NCBI GenBank assembly: GCA_900316415.1
Contig: ONCV01000009.1
Coordinates: 1 to 61,039, forward strand
Direction of reading: 5' to 3'
DNA: 61,039 bases
From: an uncultured Eubacteriales bacterium
GTDB taxonomy: Bacteria > Bacillota > Clostridia > Christensenellales > Aristaeellaceae
Shown: piece after piece, positions 52,641 to 61,039 of the stretch
Layout of the letters: each line of letters begins with the position of its first letter
Position numbering within the stretch: the first letter of the stretch is position 1
Position numbers and translations under genes: made by a program
Notes under the pieces: generated by a model
Database searches by the model: none
What the model was told of the DNA's origin: nothing
Seen by the model: the letters and a program-made list of their open reading frames with translations, nothing else

Positions 52641-53607
52641 ATCGGTCCTGGGCCTGGATACAAGCAATTACCGGACGTCCGTGGCGCTGGTCTCCCCCGG
52701 CGGGAAGGTGCTTTTCAACCGGCGGGAACTGCTGCCCGTTCCTTCCGGAGAGTGCGGACTCCGGCAGAGCGACGCCGTGTACGCACATTTGAAACGGATT
52801 CGGCCTCTTCTGGAGGAGGCAAAGCCTTTGATGCAGGCCTTTCCGCCCGCAGCGGTCTGCGCCAGCATACGTCCGAGAGACCGGTCGGATTCGTATATGC
52901 CGGTTTTTGAAGCAGGGGATACCATCGGCCGTGCCATTGCTGCCGCCATGAGTATCCCCTTCTTTCCGACAGACCATCAGCACGGGCATATCCGGGCGGC
53001 GCTTGCCGGAACCGGGCTGGAGGGGGAGAAAGGGTTCCTCGCGCTCCATCTTTCCGGCGGTACGACGGATCTTCTTTTCTGCCGGGGAGAGGAACTGCGG
53101 GAACTCGGAACCAGCCTGGATCTCCACGCAGGCCAGCTGATGGATCGGGTGGGGGTGGCGCTGGGATGCGGCTTTCCCGCCGGACCGGAGATGGAAAGGA
53201 TGGGCCGGGAGGCCCACGGATCCGGGGAGCTTGGCTGTGCCATGGAGAAGGGAGATCTGTCCTGCCATCTCAGCGGCGCGGAAGCGCAGGTGAAACGGTG
53301 GATCCGAAACGGCGGGAAACAGCCGGGAGAAATCGCCCGCGAGGTATTTGACCTGCTGGCCCGCACCTCCTGCCGCATGCTGGCGGCTGGCGCACGGGTT
53401 ACGGGATGCCGGAATGCCCTGGTATTCGGAGGCATCGCGTCCTCGGAACTGTTTCGCTGCCTGCTGACGGACAGGCTTACCCGGAGCCGTTCGGCGCCCC
53501 GGGCCTGGTTCGGGGATCCGGAACTGAGCGGCGACAACGCGGTTGGCGTTGCGCTGATCGGCGCGGATCGCCTGCGGGCAGCGAAGACAGGCACGGACGG
53601 CAACTGA
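52633..53607 (+). CDS. TsaD/Kae1-like paralog (O-sialoglycoprotein endopeptidase-type)
   Basis: 324 residues, ASKHA fold. It starts LGLDTSNYRTSVALV and has the metal-binding HQHGH (TDHQHGHIRAAL), the FGGIASSEL loop and GDNAVGVA, with the third metal-ligand Asp. The universal SGGHT motif reads SGGTT, and the AFDK helix is replaced by QLMDRVGV. It is thus a divergent paralog; genuine TsaD for t6A is expected elsewhere. Its position between nusB and folD is typical of the clostridial paralog. The start ATG lies inside nusB. Confidence 0.8.
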   Translation: MSESVLGLDTSNYRTSVALVSPGGKVLFNRRELLPVPSGECGLRQSDAVYAHLKRIRPLLEEAKPLMQAFPPAAVCASIRPRDRSDSYMPVFEAGDTIGRAIAAAMSIPFFPTDHQHGHIRAALAGTGLEGEKGFLALHLSGGTTDLLFCRGEELRELGTSLDLHAGQLMDRVGVALGCGFPAGPEMERMGREAHGSGELGCAMEKGDLSCHLSGAEAQVKRWIRNGGKQPGEIAREVFDLLARTSCRMLAAGARVTGCRNALVFGGIASSELFRCLLTDRLTRSRSAPRAWFGDPELSGDNAVGVALIGADRLRAAKTGTDGN

Positions 53608-53637
53608 TCAGCGAAATCAAAAACAGGAGGGCAATCT

Positions 53638-54495
53638 ATGGCAGCGCAGATCCTGGATGGAAAGGTCATGTCCGAAAAACTGCGCCGGGAAATCGGCGAA
53701 CGGGTTCTTTGCCTGAAGCGGGAGTACGGCGTTGTTCCCGGACTGGCCGTGATTCTGGTGGGAAATGATCCTGCCAGCGAGATCTATGTCCGCAACAAGG
53801 AGAAGGGGTGCCTGGAAGCCGGCATGCATTCGGAGACGGTGCGGATGCCGGCGGAAACCCAGCAGGAAGATCTGGAGAGGGAGATTGACCGGCTCAACCG
53901 GGATCCCCGGATTCACGGCATCCTGGTTCAGCTGCCCCTGCCGGAACACCTGGACGAAGCGGCTGCCCTGGCGCGGATCCTTCCGGAAAAGGATGTGGAT
54001 GGATTTCATCTGCTGAACGCCGGCAAGCTGATGACCGGCGGGGAAGGCGTGATTCCCTGCACGCCCCGCGGCGCGCTGTATATGATTCAGCAGACCGGCG
54101 TGGATCTGACCGGGAAGGAGGCCGTGGTCATCGGCCGGAGCAATATTGTCGGAAAGCCCATGGCCATGCTGCTGCTCCGGGAAAACTGCACCGTTACCCT
54201 GTGCCACAGCAGGACGAAGCAGCTGGCGGAGCATACCCGGCGCGCGGACATCCTGGTGGCGGCGGTGGGCCGGGCCGGGTTTGTAACGGCGGATATGGTG
54301 AAGCCGGGTGCCATCGTCATTGACGTGGGCATCAACCGGGTCGACGGGAAGGTGCGGGGCGATGTGGACTTCGATGCCGTTTGCGGGGTGGCTTCCTGGA
54401 TTACGCCCGTTCCCGGAGGTGTCGGGAAGATGACCATCACGATGCTGCTGCAGAATACGCTGGAGGCGGCGGAGAGGACGGCCCGGCGCGGATGA
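53638..54495 (+). CDS. folD: Bifunctional methylenetetrahydrofolate dehydrogenase/cyclohydrolase
   Basis: 285 residues. [13 protein letters not shown] holds the catalytic Tyr and Lys of the K-x-x-Y active site region. VQLPLPEHL and [13 protein letters not shown] match FolD, followed by the NADP fold [11 protein letters not shown] and the C-terminal [11 protein letters not shown]. It makes 10-formyl-THF. The ATG follows AGGAGGGCAATCT, and it overlaps xseA by four bases. Confidence 0.97.
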   Translation: MAAQILDGKVMSEKLRREIGERVLCLKREYGVVPGLAVILVGNDPASEIYVRNKEKGCLEAGMHSETVRMPAETQQEDLEREIDRLNRDPRIHGILVQLPLPEHLDEAAALARILPEKDVDGFHLLNAGKLMTGGEGVIPCTPRGALYMIQQTGVDLTGKEAVVIGRSNIVGKPMAMLLLRENCTVTLCHSRTKQLAEHTRRADILVAAVGRAGFVTADMVKPGAIVIDVGINRVDGKVRGDVDFDAVCGVASWITPVPGGVGKMTITMLLQNTLEAAERTARRG

Positions 54496-55850
54496 TGGGA
54501 GCAGGACTGACCGTTTCGGAGCTGAATCAGGTCATCTCCGACAGCATTCGCCGGGAGCCCGGGCTGCGGAATGTTCTGGTGACGGGGGAGATTGGCAGCT
54601 TCAAGCATCATCTTCCCTCCGGACACTGGTATTTCACCCTGAAGGACGCGAAAGCCTCCATCAGCTGTGTGATGTTTCACCAGAATACCGTGAACGCGTC
54701 GCTCCGTCCCCGGGACGGAGACCGTGTCACCCTTCTGGGCTATGTGGAGATGTATGCGCGGGACGGAAAGGTTCAGCTTTATGCGCTGCGCATGAAACCC
54801 GCGGGACTGGGAAGCCTGTATGAGCAGCTGGAGACGCTCAAGAGAAAGCTGAGCGCGGAAGGGCTGTTTGACCCCGGGAGGAAACGGATGCTGCCCCTGC
54901 TGCCGCGGAAGGTTGCGCTGGTGACGTCCTCCAGCGGCGCCGCGCTTCAGGATATGCTGAACGTTTCCGGGCTTCGCTGCCCGGGGGTTCCGATCGTGAT
55001 TGTTCCCGGAGCGGTGCAGGGAGCGGACGCGCCGGCGGAGCTGATTGCAGCGCTCCATCGGGCGGAAGGCTTGCCGGAGGTGGATGTGATCATCCTCGCC
55101 CGGGGCGGCGGATCCCAGGAGGATCTGTGGTGCTTCAATGATGAAGGCCTGGCCCGGGCCGTGGCCGGATGCTCCGTGCCGGTGGTGACCGGCATCGGGC
55201 ATGAAACGGATACCACGCTGGTGGACTATGTGGCGGACGTCCGGGCCAGCACGCCCAGCAATGCCGCGGAGATCGTTTTTCCGGACCGGGCGGATCTTGC
55301 GGAAAGAATCCGGCTTCTTGGCGCGGGGCTGACCCGGGCCGTGAAAAGCCAGACAGATGGCGGCCTGATCCGGATTCACCTGCAGCGGGACCGGCTTCGC
55401 GCGGTTTCGCCGGAGAACCAGCTGCACCGGCTGACGGAACAGGCGAGGCAGGTCCGCCGGGAACTGACGGGTGCCGTGTCCCTGCTTCTGCGGGACGCGG
55501 AGGCGATCCTGGGACAGAACATGGCGGAACTTTGCTTTGCGGCCGGGCGGGACGCACAGGAGCGGTCCGCGGAGCTGGAACGGTTCCGGGCCGCCCTGAC
55601 CTTCCGTGCGGAACGGCGCCTGCGGGACGCGGAGGCAAGCCTCGCGGAAGCGGAAACCCGCCTGCGGGCCATCTCGCCCCTGGCGGTGCTGGAGCGGGGA
55701 TATGCGCTGGTATACGACCCGGAAGGAAAGGTCATTCCCGACGCGAAAGCGGCGGAGAAAGCGTCCGAAATGCGGGTTCGGTTCCGGGATGGTCAGGTTG
55801 AGGTGGAAAGAAAGGAGCGGACAAAAGCGCATGGAAAAGCTTTCCTTTGA
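54492..55850 (+). CDS. xseA: Exodeoxyribonuclease VII large subunit
   Basis: 452 residues. N-terminal OB domain (about 5-100: [30 protein letters not shown]), a catalytic domain with [34 protein letters not shown] and [13 protein letters not shown], then a coiled coil and a C-terminal strand. It acts with XseB on single-stranded DNA. The start is ATGATG at the folD stop; the earlier frame is a folD shadow. It overlaps xseB by 20 bases. Confidence 0.96.
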   Translation: MMGAGLTVSELNQVISDSIRREPGLRNVLVTGEIGSFKHHLPSGHWYFTLKDAKASISCVMFHQNTVNASLRPRDGDRVTLLGYVEMYARDGKVQLYALRMKPAGLGSLYEQLETLKRKLSAEGLFDPGRKRMLPLLPRKVALVTSSSGAALQDMLNVSGLRCPGVPIVIVPGAVQGADAPAELIAALHRAEGLPEVDVIILARGGGSQEDLWCFNDEGLARAVAGCSVPVVTGIGHETDTTLVDYVADVRASTPSNAAEIVFPDRADLAERIRLLGAGLTRAVKSQTDGGLIRIHLQRDRLRAVSPENQLHRLTEQARQVRRELTGAVSLLLRDAEAILGQNMAELCFAAGRDAQERSAELERFRAALTFRAERRLRDAEASLAEAETRLRAISPLAVLERGYALVYDPEGKVIPDAKAAEKASEMRVRFRDGQVEVERKERTKAHGKAFL

Positions 55851-56058
55851 GGAACGGCTGGGCCGGGTGAAGGAGATTACGGAGGGGATCGAAAGCGGGA
55901 AGCTTCCCCTGGAGGAATCCGTTCGCCAGTTTGAGGCCGGGATGCAGACCCTGCGGGAGCTGGAAAAGGAGCTGGGAGAAATGAAGCGGAAGATCACCGT
56001 GCTGCAGGAGCGGGCGGACGGCTCCGCGGAGGAGACGCCCCGGGAGGAGAAACCATGA
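55831..56058 (+). CDS. xseB: Exodeoxyribonuclease VII small subunit
   Basis: 75 residues: [38 protein letters not shown] and LRELEKELGEMKRKI, the coiled-coil XseB pattern. The ATG lies within the xseA end, with AAAGGAGCGG upstream, and it overlaps ispA by four bases (ATGA). Confidence 0.94.
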   Translation: MEKLSFEERLGRVKEITEGIESGKLPLEESVRQFEAGMQTLRELEKELGEMKRKITVLQERADGSAEETPREEKP

Positions 56059-56924
56059 GAACGGAATCGGAATACCGGGAGCTGATCAATCGTTCCCTGG
56101 AACCGCAGCTGCGCAGCCTCGGAAGCATTCCGGACAGGCTGCTGGAGGCCATGCTCTACAGCCTGAATGCCGGCGGAAAGCGGCTTCGGCCGTGCCTGTT
56201 GCTGGCCGCCTGCGAGGCGGCGGGCGGCTCCGGCGATCTGGCCCTTCCCTTTGCCTGCGCCCTGGAAATGGTTCATACCTACAGCCTGATCCATGACGAT
56301 CTGCCGGGCATGGACAATGACGATCTGCGCCGGGGAAAGCCTACCAATCACCGCGTTTTCGGGGAAGGGATGGCGATCCTGGCGGGGGATGGCCTGCTGA
56401 ACGCTGCCATGGAGCTGGCGCTGCGAAGCAGCGTGCGCATGGGGGATTCCCGGGGCCTTCGGGCCACGGAGATCCTGGCACGCCATGCGGGCGTGACGGG
56501 AATGATCGCAGGACAGACCCTGGATCTGACCCTGGAGGGAAGCGAGCCGGAGGAGAACAAGGTCTCCTACATCCACGCCCACAAGACCGCCGATCTGCTC
56601 CAGGCACCCATGGAGATGGGGCTGACCCTGGCAGCCTGCGAGCCCGCTCAGGTGGAAGCGGGAAGCCGGTACGGTCTCCATCTGGGACTGGCCTTTCAGA
56701 TCGTGGACGATCTGCTGGATGTGACGGGGGATCCCACCCTGATGGGAAAGAATACCGGCATGGACGGCAACAAGATGACCTGGGTGGCGCTGAAGGGACT
56801 GGAGGGCGCCCGGAAGGATGCGGAAGCCCACGCCGGCCTGGCCCTGGCGGCGCTTCAGGGACTGCCCTGGAATACGGAATACTTTGAGGAAATTGTCCGG
56901 GAAAACCTGACCCGGAACAGTTGA
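56055..56924 (+). CDS. ispA: Polyprenyl synthetase (farnesyl/geranyl diphosphate synthase)
   Basis: 289 residues. First Asp-rich motif DDLPGMDNDD with LRRGKPTNH, second motif FQIVDDLLDVTGD, and the GGKRLRP substrate site. The length and motif spacing fit short-chain bacterial FPP synthases. Products serve undecaprenyl and other isoprenoids. dxs, which often follows in Firmicutes, is not present. Confidence 0.94.
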   Translation: MRTESEYRELINRSLEPQLRSLGSIPDRLLEAMLYSLNAGGKRLRPCLLLAACEAAGGSGDLALPFACALEMVHTYSLIHDDLPGMDNDDLRRGKPTNHRVFGEGMAILAGDGLLNAAMELALRSSVRMGDSRGLRATEILARHAGVTGMIAGQTLDLTLEGSEPEENKVSYIHAHKTADLLQAPMEMGLTLAACEPAQVEAGSRYGLHLGLAFQIVDDLLDVTGDPTLMGKNTGMDGNKMTWVALKGLEGARKDAEAHAGLALAALQGLPWNTEYFEEIVRENLTRNS

Positions 56925-56937
56925 GGAGGAAGAAAAC

Positions 56938-57477
56938 ATGACGATGGATCATTTTCTGGAAGAAGTGGTTGTCAAGCAGCGGAATACCCTGAACCGGATC
57001 GTATACTATCTGAGCTGGCCGGTAATGATCGTTTCCGGCTTCATGGCCATGATGATGCTCCAGGGGCTGATGCGGGCCTTCTCGATTCCCGCGCTGGTGA
57101 TTACCCTGCTGTTCGCTGCGATGGCGGTGCTGATCTTCCTTTTCCATGACCGGCTGCTGACCGAATATGAATATACCTTTACCAATGGCGCCCTGGACTT
57201 CGCCGAAGTGTACAACAACAAGAAGCGGAAGAGCCTGGGCAGTCTGAACGTAAAGACGGTGGATGCCTTCGGAAAGGTGAACAGCGGCTCTTTCCAGCGG
57301 TATCTGAAAACCCCGGACGTCAAGCAGATGCGCTGGTTCCTGAACCGGGAGGCGGAGCTGTATTACTTCTATTTTTCCAAGGACAGCGTGAAGAAGATGA
57401 TCATCCTGGAGCCCAGCGAAGAGATGGTTGGAATGATCAAACAGTACATTCCCCGGGGCGTTTATCAGGAAAACTGA
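56938..57477 (+). CDS. Conserved small membrane protein, function unknown
   Basis: 179 residues. A short soluble start is followed by two adjacent membrane helices (about 21-45 and 50-70) and a ~105-residue cytoplasmic-looking domain with EYEYTFTNGALDFAEVYNNK and FYFSKDSVKKMIILEPSEEM. The layout resembles small clostridial DUF proteins of the DUF6106 kind, but I cannot confirm the family. It sits between ispA and thiI with a TTGAGGAGGAAGAAAAC start context. Confidence 0.7.
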   Translation: MTMDHFLEEVVVKQRNTLNRIVYYLSWPVMIVSGFMAMMMLQGLMRAFSIPALVITLLFAAMAVLIFLFHDRLLTEYEYTFTNGALDFAEVYNNKKRKSLGSLNVKTVDAFGKVNSGSFQRYLKTPDVKQMRWFLNREAELYYFYFSKDSVKKMIILEPSEEMVGMIKQYIPRGVYQEN

Positions 57478-57501
57478 CGGACAGAACGAGAGGAAAATGA
57501 T

Positions 57502-58650
57502 TTGAAAGAACTGTTGATGGTCCGGTACGGCGAGATCTTTCTGAAAGGTCTGAACCGGCCCTATTTTATCCGCGCACTGGTGCGGAAGATCCGGTACGCC
57601 CTGCGGGGAACGGGATCCAATGTCTGGGTGCATGACGGCCGCATTCTGGTGGAAGGCTATGATGATCCGGAGACGGTGGTGGAACGGGTGACGCATGTCT
57701 TTGGTGTTCACAGCGTCTGCCCGGCCGTGGAGATGCCCAAGGAAGACTTCGACGCCCTGTGCGAACAGGCCATCCGCATGATGGACGGCCTGAAGGGGAC
57801 CTTCAAGGTCAACGCGCGGCGCAGCGACAAGCGCTATCCCATGGGAAGCCCCGAAATCAACATGGAAATGGGCGGGCGCATTCTCGACGCGCGCCCGGAT
57901 CTGAAGGTGGATCTTCACCATCCGGAGCATGTGATGAACGTGGAAATCCGGGATCAGGCCTACCTGTATGTCCGGGTGATCCCCGCTGTGGGAGGCATGC
58001 CCGTGGGAACCAACGGGAATGCCACGCTGCTGCTTTCCGGAGGGATTGACAGCCCGGTGGCGGGATGGATGGTGGCCAAGCGCGGCGTCCAGATCAACGC
58101 GGTGCATTTCCATTCCTTCCCCTATACCTCCGAACAGGCGCGGGAAAAGGTGCTGGATCTGGCCAGGAAGCTGAGCTTCAGCTGCTGTGGCATCAAGGTG
58201 CATATCGTTCCCTTCACGGAGATTCAGCTGCAGATCCGGGACCGCTGCCCGGAAGAGTATTCCACGCTGATTATGCGCCGGTTCATGATGCGGATCGCGG
58301 AAGCCATTGCGAGAAAGACGGAGAGCGGCGCCCTGATTACCGGGGAGAGCATCGGACAGGTTGCCAGCCAGACCATGGAGGCCCTGGGAACGACGGACGC
58401 GGTGGTCTCCATGCCCGTGTTCCGCCCCCTGATCGGCTTTGACAAGAGCGAGATCATTGATATCGCAAAGCGGATCGATACCTATGAGCTCAGCAGCCTG
58501 CCCTATGAGGACTGCTGCACCATTTTTACGCCGAAACATCCGGCGACGCGGCCGAAAAAGGAAAAGGTCGAGGAGGCGGAGACATGCCTGGAGAATCCGG
58601 AGCAGCTGATCGCAGATGCGCTGGCCGGCGTGGAGGTCGTTTCCGTCTGA
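57502..58650 (+). CDS. thiI: tRNA 4-thiouridine synthetase ThiI
   Basis: 382 residues. NFLD and THUMP domains (LLMVRYGEIFLKG ... LKVDLHHPEHVMNVEIRDQA) are followed by the PP-loop pyrophosphatase SGGIDSPVAGWMVAKRG. It lacks the C-terminal rhodanese domain, as most Firmicutes ThiI do, so sulfur must come directly from a cysteine desulfurase (NifZ/IscS-type). The start is TTG at 57502 behind GAGAGGAAAATGA. Confidence 0.95.
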   Translation: MKELLMVRYGEIFLKGLNRPYFIRALVRKIRYALRGTGSNVWVHDGRILVEGYDDPETVVERVTHVFGVHSVCPAVEMPKEDFDALCEQAIRMMDGLKGTFKVNARRSDKRYPMGSPEINMEMGGRILDARPDLKVDLHHPEHVMNVEIRDQAYLYVRVIPAVGGMPVGTNGNATLLLSGGIDSPVAGWMVAKRGVQINAVHFHSFPYTSEQAREKVLDLARKLSFSCCGIKVHIVPFTEIQLQIRDRCPEEYSTLIMRRFMMRIAEAIARKTESGALITGESIGQVASQTMEALGTTDAVVSMPVFRPLIGFDKSEIIDIAKRIDTYELSSLPYEDCCTIFTPKHPATRPKKEKVEEAETCLENPEQLIADALAGVEVVSV

Positions 58651-58662
58651 GAAAGATTCGGC

Positions 58663-58691
58663 TTGTCAACATTTTGGCAATGTGATATGAT
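58663..58691 (+). promoter_or_regulatory. pgk promoter
   Basis: TTGTCA (58663-58668), 17-base spacer, TATGAT (58686-58691). The ~100-base leader contains a C-rich/G-rich hairpin (58730-58752) of unknown meaning. Confidence 0.8.
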
Positions 58692-58792
58692 GCTTTTGGC
58701 CCGGTCCGGCTGAAAGCCCGAGGGGCTGTTTCTCCCCCCGATGGAGGGGGAATGACAGGATAAATCATTATTATGACAAGGAGTGTGTGTCC

Positions 58793-59992
58793 ATGGCTAA
58801 GAAGACGATTGAAGACATTCAGGTTACCGGGAAAAAGGTACTTGTCCGCTGCGATTTCAACGTGCCGCTGGATGAGAACAAGCACATCACTGATGAAAAC
58901 CGGATTCGGGGTGCCCTGCCCACGATCCAGTACCTGGTGAAGAACGGCGCGAAGGTGATCCTGTGCTCCCACATGGGCCGCCCGAAGGGAGAATTCAATA
59001 TGAAGTACTCCCTGGCTCCCGTTGCGGCCCGTCTGAGCGAGCTGCTGGGCCAGGAGGTCAAGCTGGCGAAGGACGTTATCGGCCCCGATGCGCACGCTCT
59101 GGCGGACGGAATGAAGAACGGCGACGTGATCCTGCTGGAGAATGTCCGCTTCCACAAGGAAGAGGAAAAGAACGATCCGGAGTTTGCCAAGGCCCTGGCT
59201 TCCCTGGCGGAAGTGTATGTCAACGACGCCTTCGGAACGGCGCACCGCGCCCATGCTTCCACGGAAGGTGTGAGCCATTATCTGCATCCCTCCGTGGCCG
59301 GCTATCTGATCGGCAAGGAGCTGAGCGTGATGGGCGGCGCCCTCGAACATGCCGAGAAGCCCTTTGTGGCGATCCTGGGCGGCGCGAAAGTGGCGGACAA
59401 GATCAGCGTGATTGAGAACCTGATTGAAAAGGTCGACACCCTGATCATCGGCGGCGGCATGGCCTATACCTTCCTGAAGGCGAAGGGCTACGGCGTGGGC
59501 AAGAGCCTGCTGGATGAGAGCCGCATCGACTTCTGCAAGGACATGATGGCCAAGGCGGAAGCCCGTGGCGTGAAGATCCTGCTTCCGGTCGACACCGTTT
59601 GCATCAAGGAATTCCCGAGCCCCATTGACGCCCCGGTGGAAACCCTGACCGTGGACGCGGACAAGATTCCGGACGATCAGGAAGGCTGCGATATCGGCCC
59701 GAAGACCTGCGAGCTCTTTGCGGCGACCGTGAAGGCGGCCAAGACCGTGATCTGGAACGGCCCCATGGGCGTGTTTGAGAATCCCACCCTGGCCAAGGGC
59801 ACCCTGGTGGTGGCGCAGGCGCTGGCGGACAGCGATGCGGTGACCATCGTGGGCGGCGGCGACAGCGCAGCAGCCATTACCCAGATGGGCTTTGCGGACA
59901 AGGTGACCCATGTCTCCACCGGCGGCGGGGCCAGCATGGAATTCCTGGAAGGCAAGACCCTGCCCGGCGTTGCCTGCCTGGACGAGAAATAA
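58793..59992 (+). CDS. pgk: Phosphoglycerate kinase
   Basis: 399 residues. [41 protein letters not shown], the hinge region and the nucleotide site [13 protein letters not shown]. It catalyses 1,3-BPG + ADP to 3-PG + ATP. The start is the ATG at 58793, nine bases behind AAGGAG; the in-frame GTG two codons earlier is less likely. gap is not in the window, and tpiA follows. Confidence 0.98.
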   Translation: MAKKTIEDIQVTGKKVLVRCDFNVPLDENKHITDENRIRGALPTIQYLVKNGAKVILCSHMGRPKGEFNMKYSLAPVAARLSELLGQEVKLAKDVIGPDAHALADGMKNGDVILLENVRFHKEEEKNDPEFAKALASLAEVYVNDAFGTAHRAHASTEGVSHYLHPSVAGYLIGKELSVMGGALEHAEKPFVAILGGAKVADKISVIENLIEKVDTLIIGGGMAYTFLKAKGYGVGKSLLDESRIDFCKDMMAKAEARGVKILLPVDTVCIKEFPSPIDAPVETLTVDADKIPDDQEGCDIGPKTCELFAATVKAAKTVIWNGPMGVFENPTLAKGTLVVAQALADSDAVTIVGGGDSAAAITQMGFADKVTHVSTGGGASMEFLEGKTLPGVACLDEK

Positions 59993-60007
59993 TTCCCGGC
60001 GAAAACG

Positions 60008-60039
60008 GAAATCCGCAGCTCCTGGGAGCTGTGGATTTC
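60008..60039 (+). other. Stem-loop between pgk and tpiA
   Basis: GAAATCCGCAGCTCC pairs with GGAGCTGTGGATTTC (15 bp, one G-U), followed by a weak T run (CCATTTT). It is a leaky terminator or an mRNA-stabilising hairpin. Confidence 0.65.
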
Positions 60040-60070
60040 CCATTTTGAAGAAAAAAAGGAGCGAAAACGC

Positions 60071-60823
60071 ATGCGTAAACCCATCATTGCCGGAAACTGG
60101 AAGATGAACAAGACGCCCGCGGAGGCGGAGAAGCTGGTGACGGAACTGAAGCCCATGGTGAAGGACGCTGCCTGCGATGTCGTGGTCTGCGTGCCTGCAG
60201 TGGACTTCGCTGCCGTGAAGGCTGCCATCGAAGGAAGCAATATCCATCTGGGAGCCCAGAATGTTCATTTTGCGGCCAGCGGCGCCTATACGGGAGAACT
60301 GAGCGCGGACATGCTGAAGGCCGCAGGCGTGGAATACGTTATTATCGGCCACAGTGAGCGCCGTCAGTATTTCGGAGAGACGGACAAAACGGTGAACCTG
60401 CGGGTGAAGGCTGCGGTCGCCGCCGGGCTGAAGGTGATTCTCTGCGTGGGGGAAAACCGGGAAGAGCGTGAAGCAGGATATACCGACGCCCTGGTGGAAT
60501 ATCAGACCCTGATCGCTCTGAACGGGCTGACCGATGAGGAAGTGGCCAATGTTGTCATCGCCTATGAGCCCGTGTGGGCGATCGGCACCGGACTGACCGC
60601 GACTGACGAACAGGCCAACGAGACCATCGGTGTGATCCGGAAGGCCGTGGCCCGGAAGTACGGCGCAGCGATCGGGGAGAAGATCCGCATTCAGTATGGC
60701 GGCAGCATGAATCCCAAGAACGTGAAGGGCCTGATGGCTCAGCCGGAAATCGACGGCGGTCTGATTGGCGGTGCCAGCCTGAAGGCTCCCGATTTCAGTC
60801 TGGTTGTCAATTACGACAAATAA
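60071..60823 (+). CDS. tpiA: Triose-phosphate isomerase
   Basis: 250 residues. N-terminal AGNWKMNKT with the catalytic Lys, the VIIGHSERR His loop, AYEPVWAIGTG with the catalytic Glu and C-terminal GGASLKAPDF. The ATG has AAAAAAGGAGCGAAAACGC upstream. Confidence 0.98.
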   Translation: MRKPIIAGNWKMNKTPAEAEKLVTELKPMVKDAACDVVVCVPAVDFAAVKAAIEGSNIHLGAQNVHFAASGAYTGELSADMLKAAGVEYVIIGHSERRQYFGETDKTVNLRVKAAVAAGLKVILCVGENREEREAGYTDALVEYQTLIALNGLTDEEVANVVIAYEPVWAIGTGLTATDEQANETIGVIRKAVARKYGAAIGEKIRIQYGGSMNPKNVKGLMAQPEIDGGLIGGASLKAPDFSLVVNYDK

Positions 60824-60907
60824 GGAACCGTCCGGAGAGGATCCAACATCCTTTCCAACCGGGACATGCATTCCAGCGGCGGGAGTCCGGAAACGGAGTC
60901 CGCGCGG

Positions 60908-60938
60908 AAGGAGACGGAGCGAAGGCTCCGTCTCCTTT
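60908..60938 (+). terminator. Intrinsic terminator after tpiA
   Basis: AAGGAGACGGAGC-GAAG-GCTCCGTCTCCTT with a following TTTT; a 13-bp stem including the A-T ends. Confidence 0.92.
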
Positions 60939-60943
60939 TGTGT

Positions 60944-61039
60944 GTGTGCCGGGCATGGCACAATTCTAGCGGGTGAAAGTCCCGCCACGGGTATTTACCG
61001 CCAAGTGTAGCGAACCGCAAGCTGCTGTCAGCAATGACA
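60944..61039 (+). mobile_element. 5' end of a probable group II intron (truncated by window end)
   Basis: Directly after the tpiA terminator the sequence begins GTGTGCCGGGCATGGCAC, a GUGYG group II intron start. It continues with AGCGGGTGAAAGTCCCGCC, CCGCCAAGTGTAGCGAACCG and CTGCTGTCAGCAATGACA, which recall domain I of bacterial introns that carry LtrA-type reverse transcriptase/maturase. The coding part lies beyond the window. Class and exact boundary are uncertain. Confidence 0.68.

Noticed and set aside
1..61039. CRISPR arrays, IS elements, prophage genes, tRNA genes
   Set aside because: No regularly spaced repeats, transposase or phage proteins, or tRNA cloverleaf sequences were recognised. 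The only mobile-type sequence is the intron start at the right end.

Overview
The window reads as chromosomal DNA of a GC-rich (roughly 60% by eye) member of the Clostridia. Supporting signs are strong AGGAGG-type ribosome binding sites, the asp23-amaP-DUF2273-nusB-xseAB-ispA block, a BMP-type nucleoside ABC importer, xpaC-telA, rpmE of the zinc type and a 5S-terminated rRNA operon. Signal peptides such as MKKFLALVLAMAMMLSVLAVASA recall uncultured gut or rumen Clostridia (Christensenellales/Aristaeellaceae-like); that placement is a guess. Almost all of the DNA is housekeeping coding sequence with short intergenic spaces. No phage, IS element or CRISPR array is visible. The only mobile DNA is the 5' end of a probable group II intron at the right edge.

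Layout. (1) 1-3.2 kb, plus: the 3' part of a 5S rRNA, then a three-gene amino-sugar operon (glmM, a stand-alone left-handed beta-helix acyltransferase, nagB). (2) 3.3-8.8 kb, minus: envelope genes (FHA protein, SEDS protein, a small Pro/Ser-rich membrane protein, a CHAP-like secreted protein, a YhhN membrane protein) and a ZnuA-like metal-binding protein. (3) 8.85-9.2 kb: DnaA boxes and a dnaA promoter, a candidate oriC, then dnaA, pheS, pheT, xylB and nrdR on plus. dnaA is not followed by dnaN/recF. (4) 16.4-24.1 kb, minus: type IIA topoisomerase B and A subunits, ybaB, recR, rmuC, galM. (5) 24.3-32.3 kb, plus: a CPA2 antiporter, rpmE, a complete BMP nucleoside importer (binding protein, double ATPase, two permeases), uridine kinase and thymidine kinase, which together form a nucleoside uptake and salvage block. 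(6) 32.4-45.7 kb, minus: a Rho-family protein, an RNA methyltransferase-like gene, rpsU, a HIT protein, mtaB, rsmE, prmA, an oligopeptide-binding-like protein, a CoaE-lytic transglycosylase fusion, telA, xpaC, and rplJ-rplL behind an L10 leader. (7) 45.8-61.0 kb, plus: a secreted SH3/peptidoglycan-binding protein, hisS-aspS, the asp23/amaP to thiI block, pgk and tpiA.

The most unusual signals are: the Rho-family protein, which keeps its RNA-binding domain but has lost several ATPase residues (Walker A Thr, catalytic Glu-Arg, arginine finger); the single-frame fusion of dephospho-CoA kinase to a membrane-anchored extracellular lytic transglycosylase; a SEDS protein with Glu at the catalytic Asp position and no adjacent PBP; the glmM-acyltransferase-nagB operon; an oriC-like region with an orphan dnaA; and a group II intron that begins directly behind the tpiA terminator hairpin. 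Start codons were chosen by ribosome binding site spacing. Several starts are TTG or GTG, and these are flagged in the entries.
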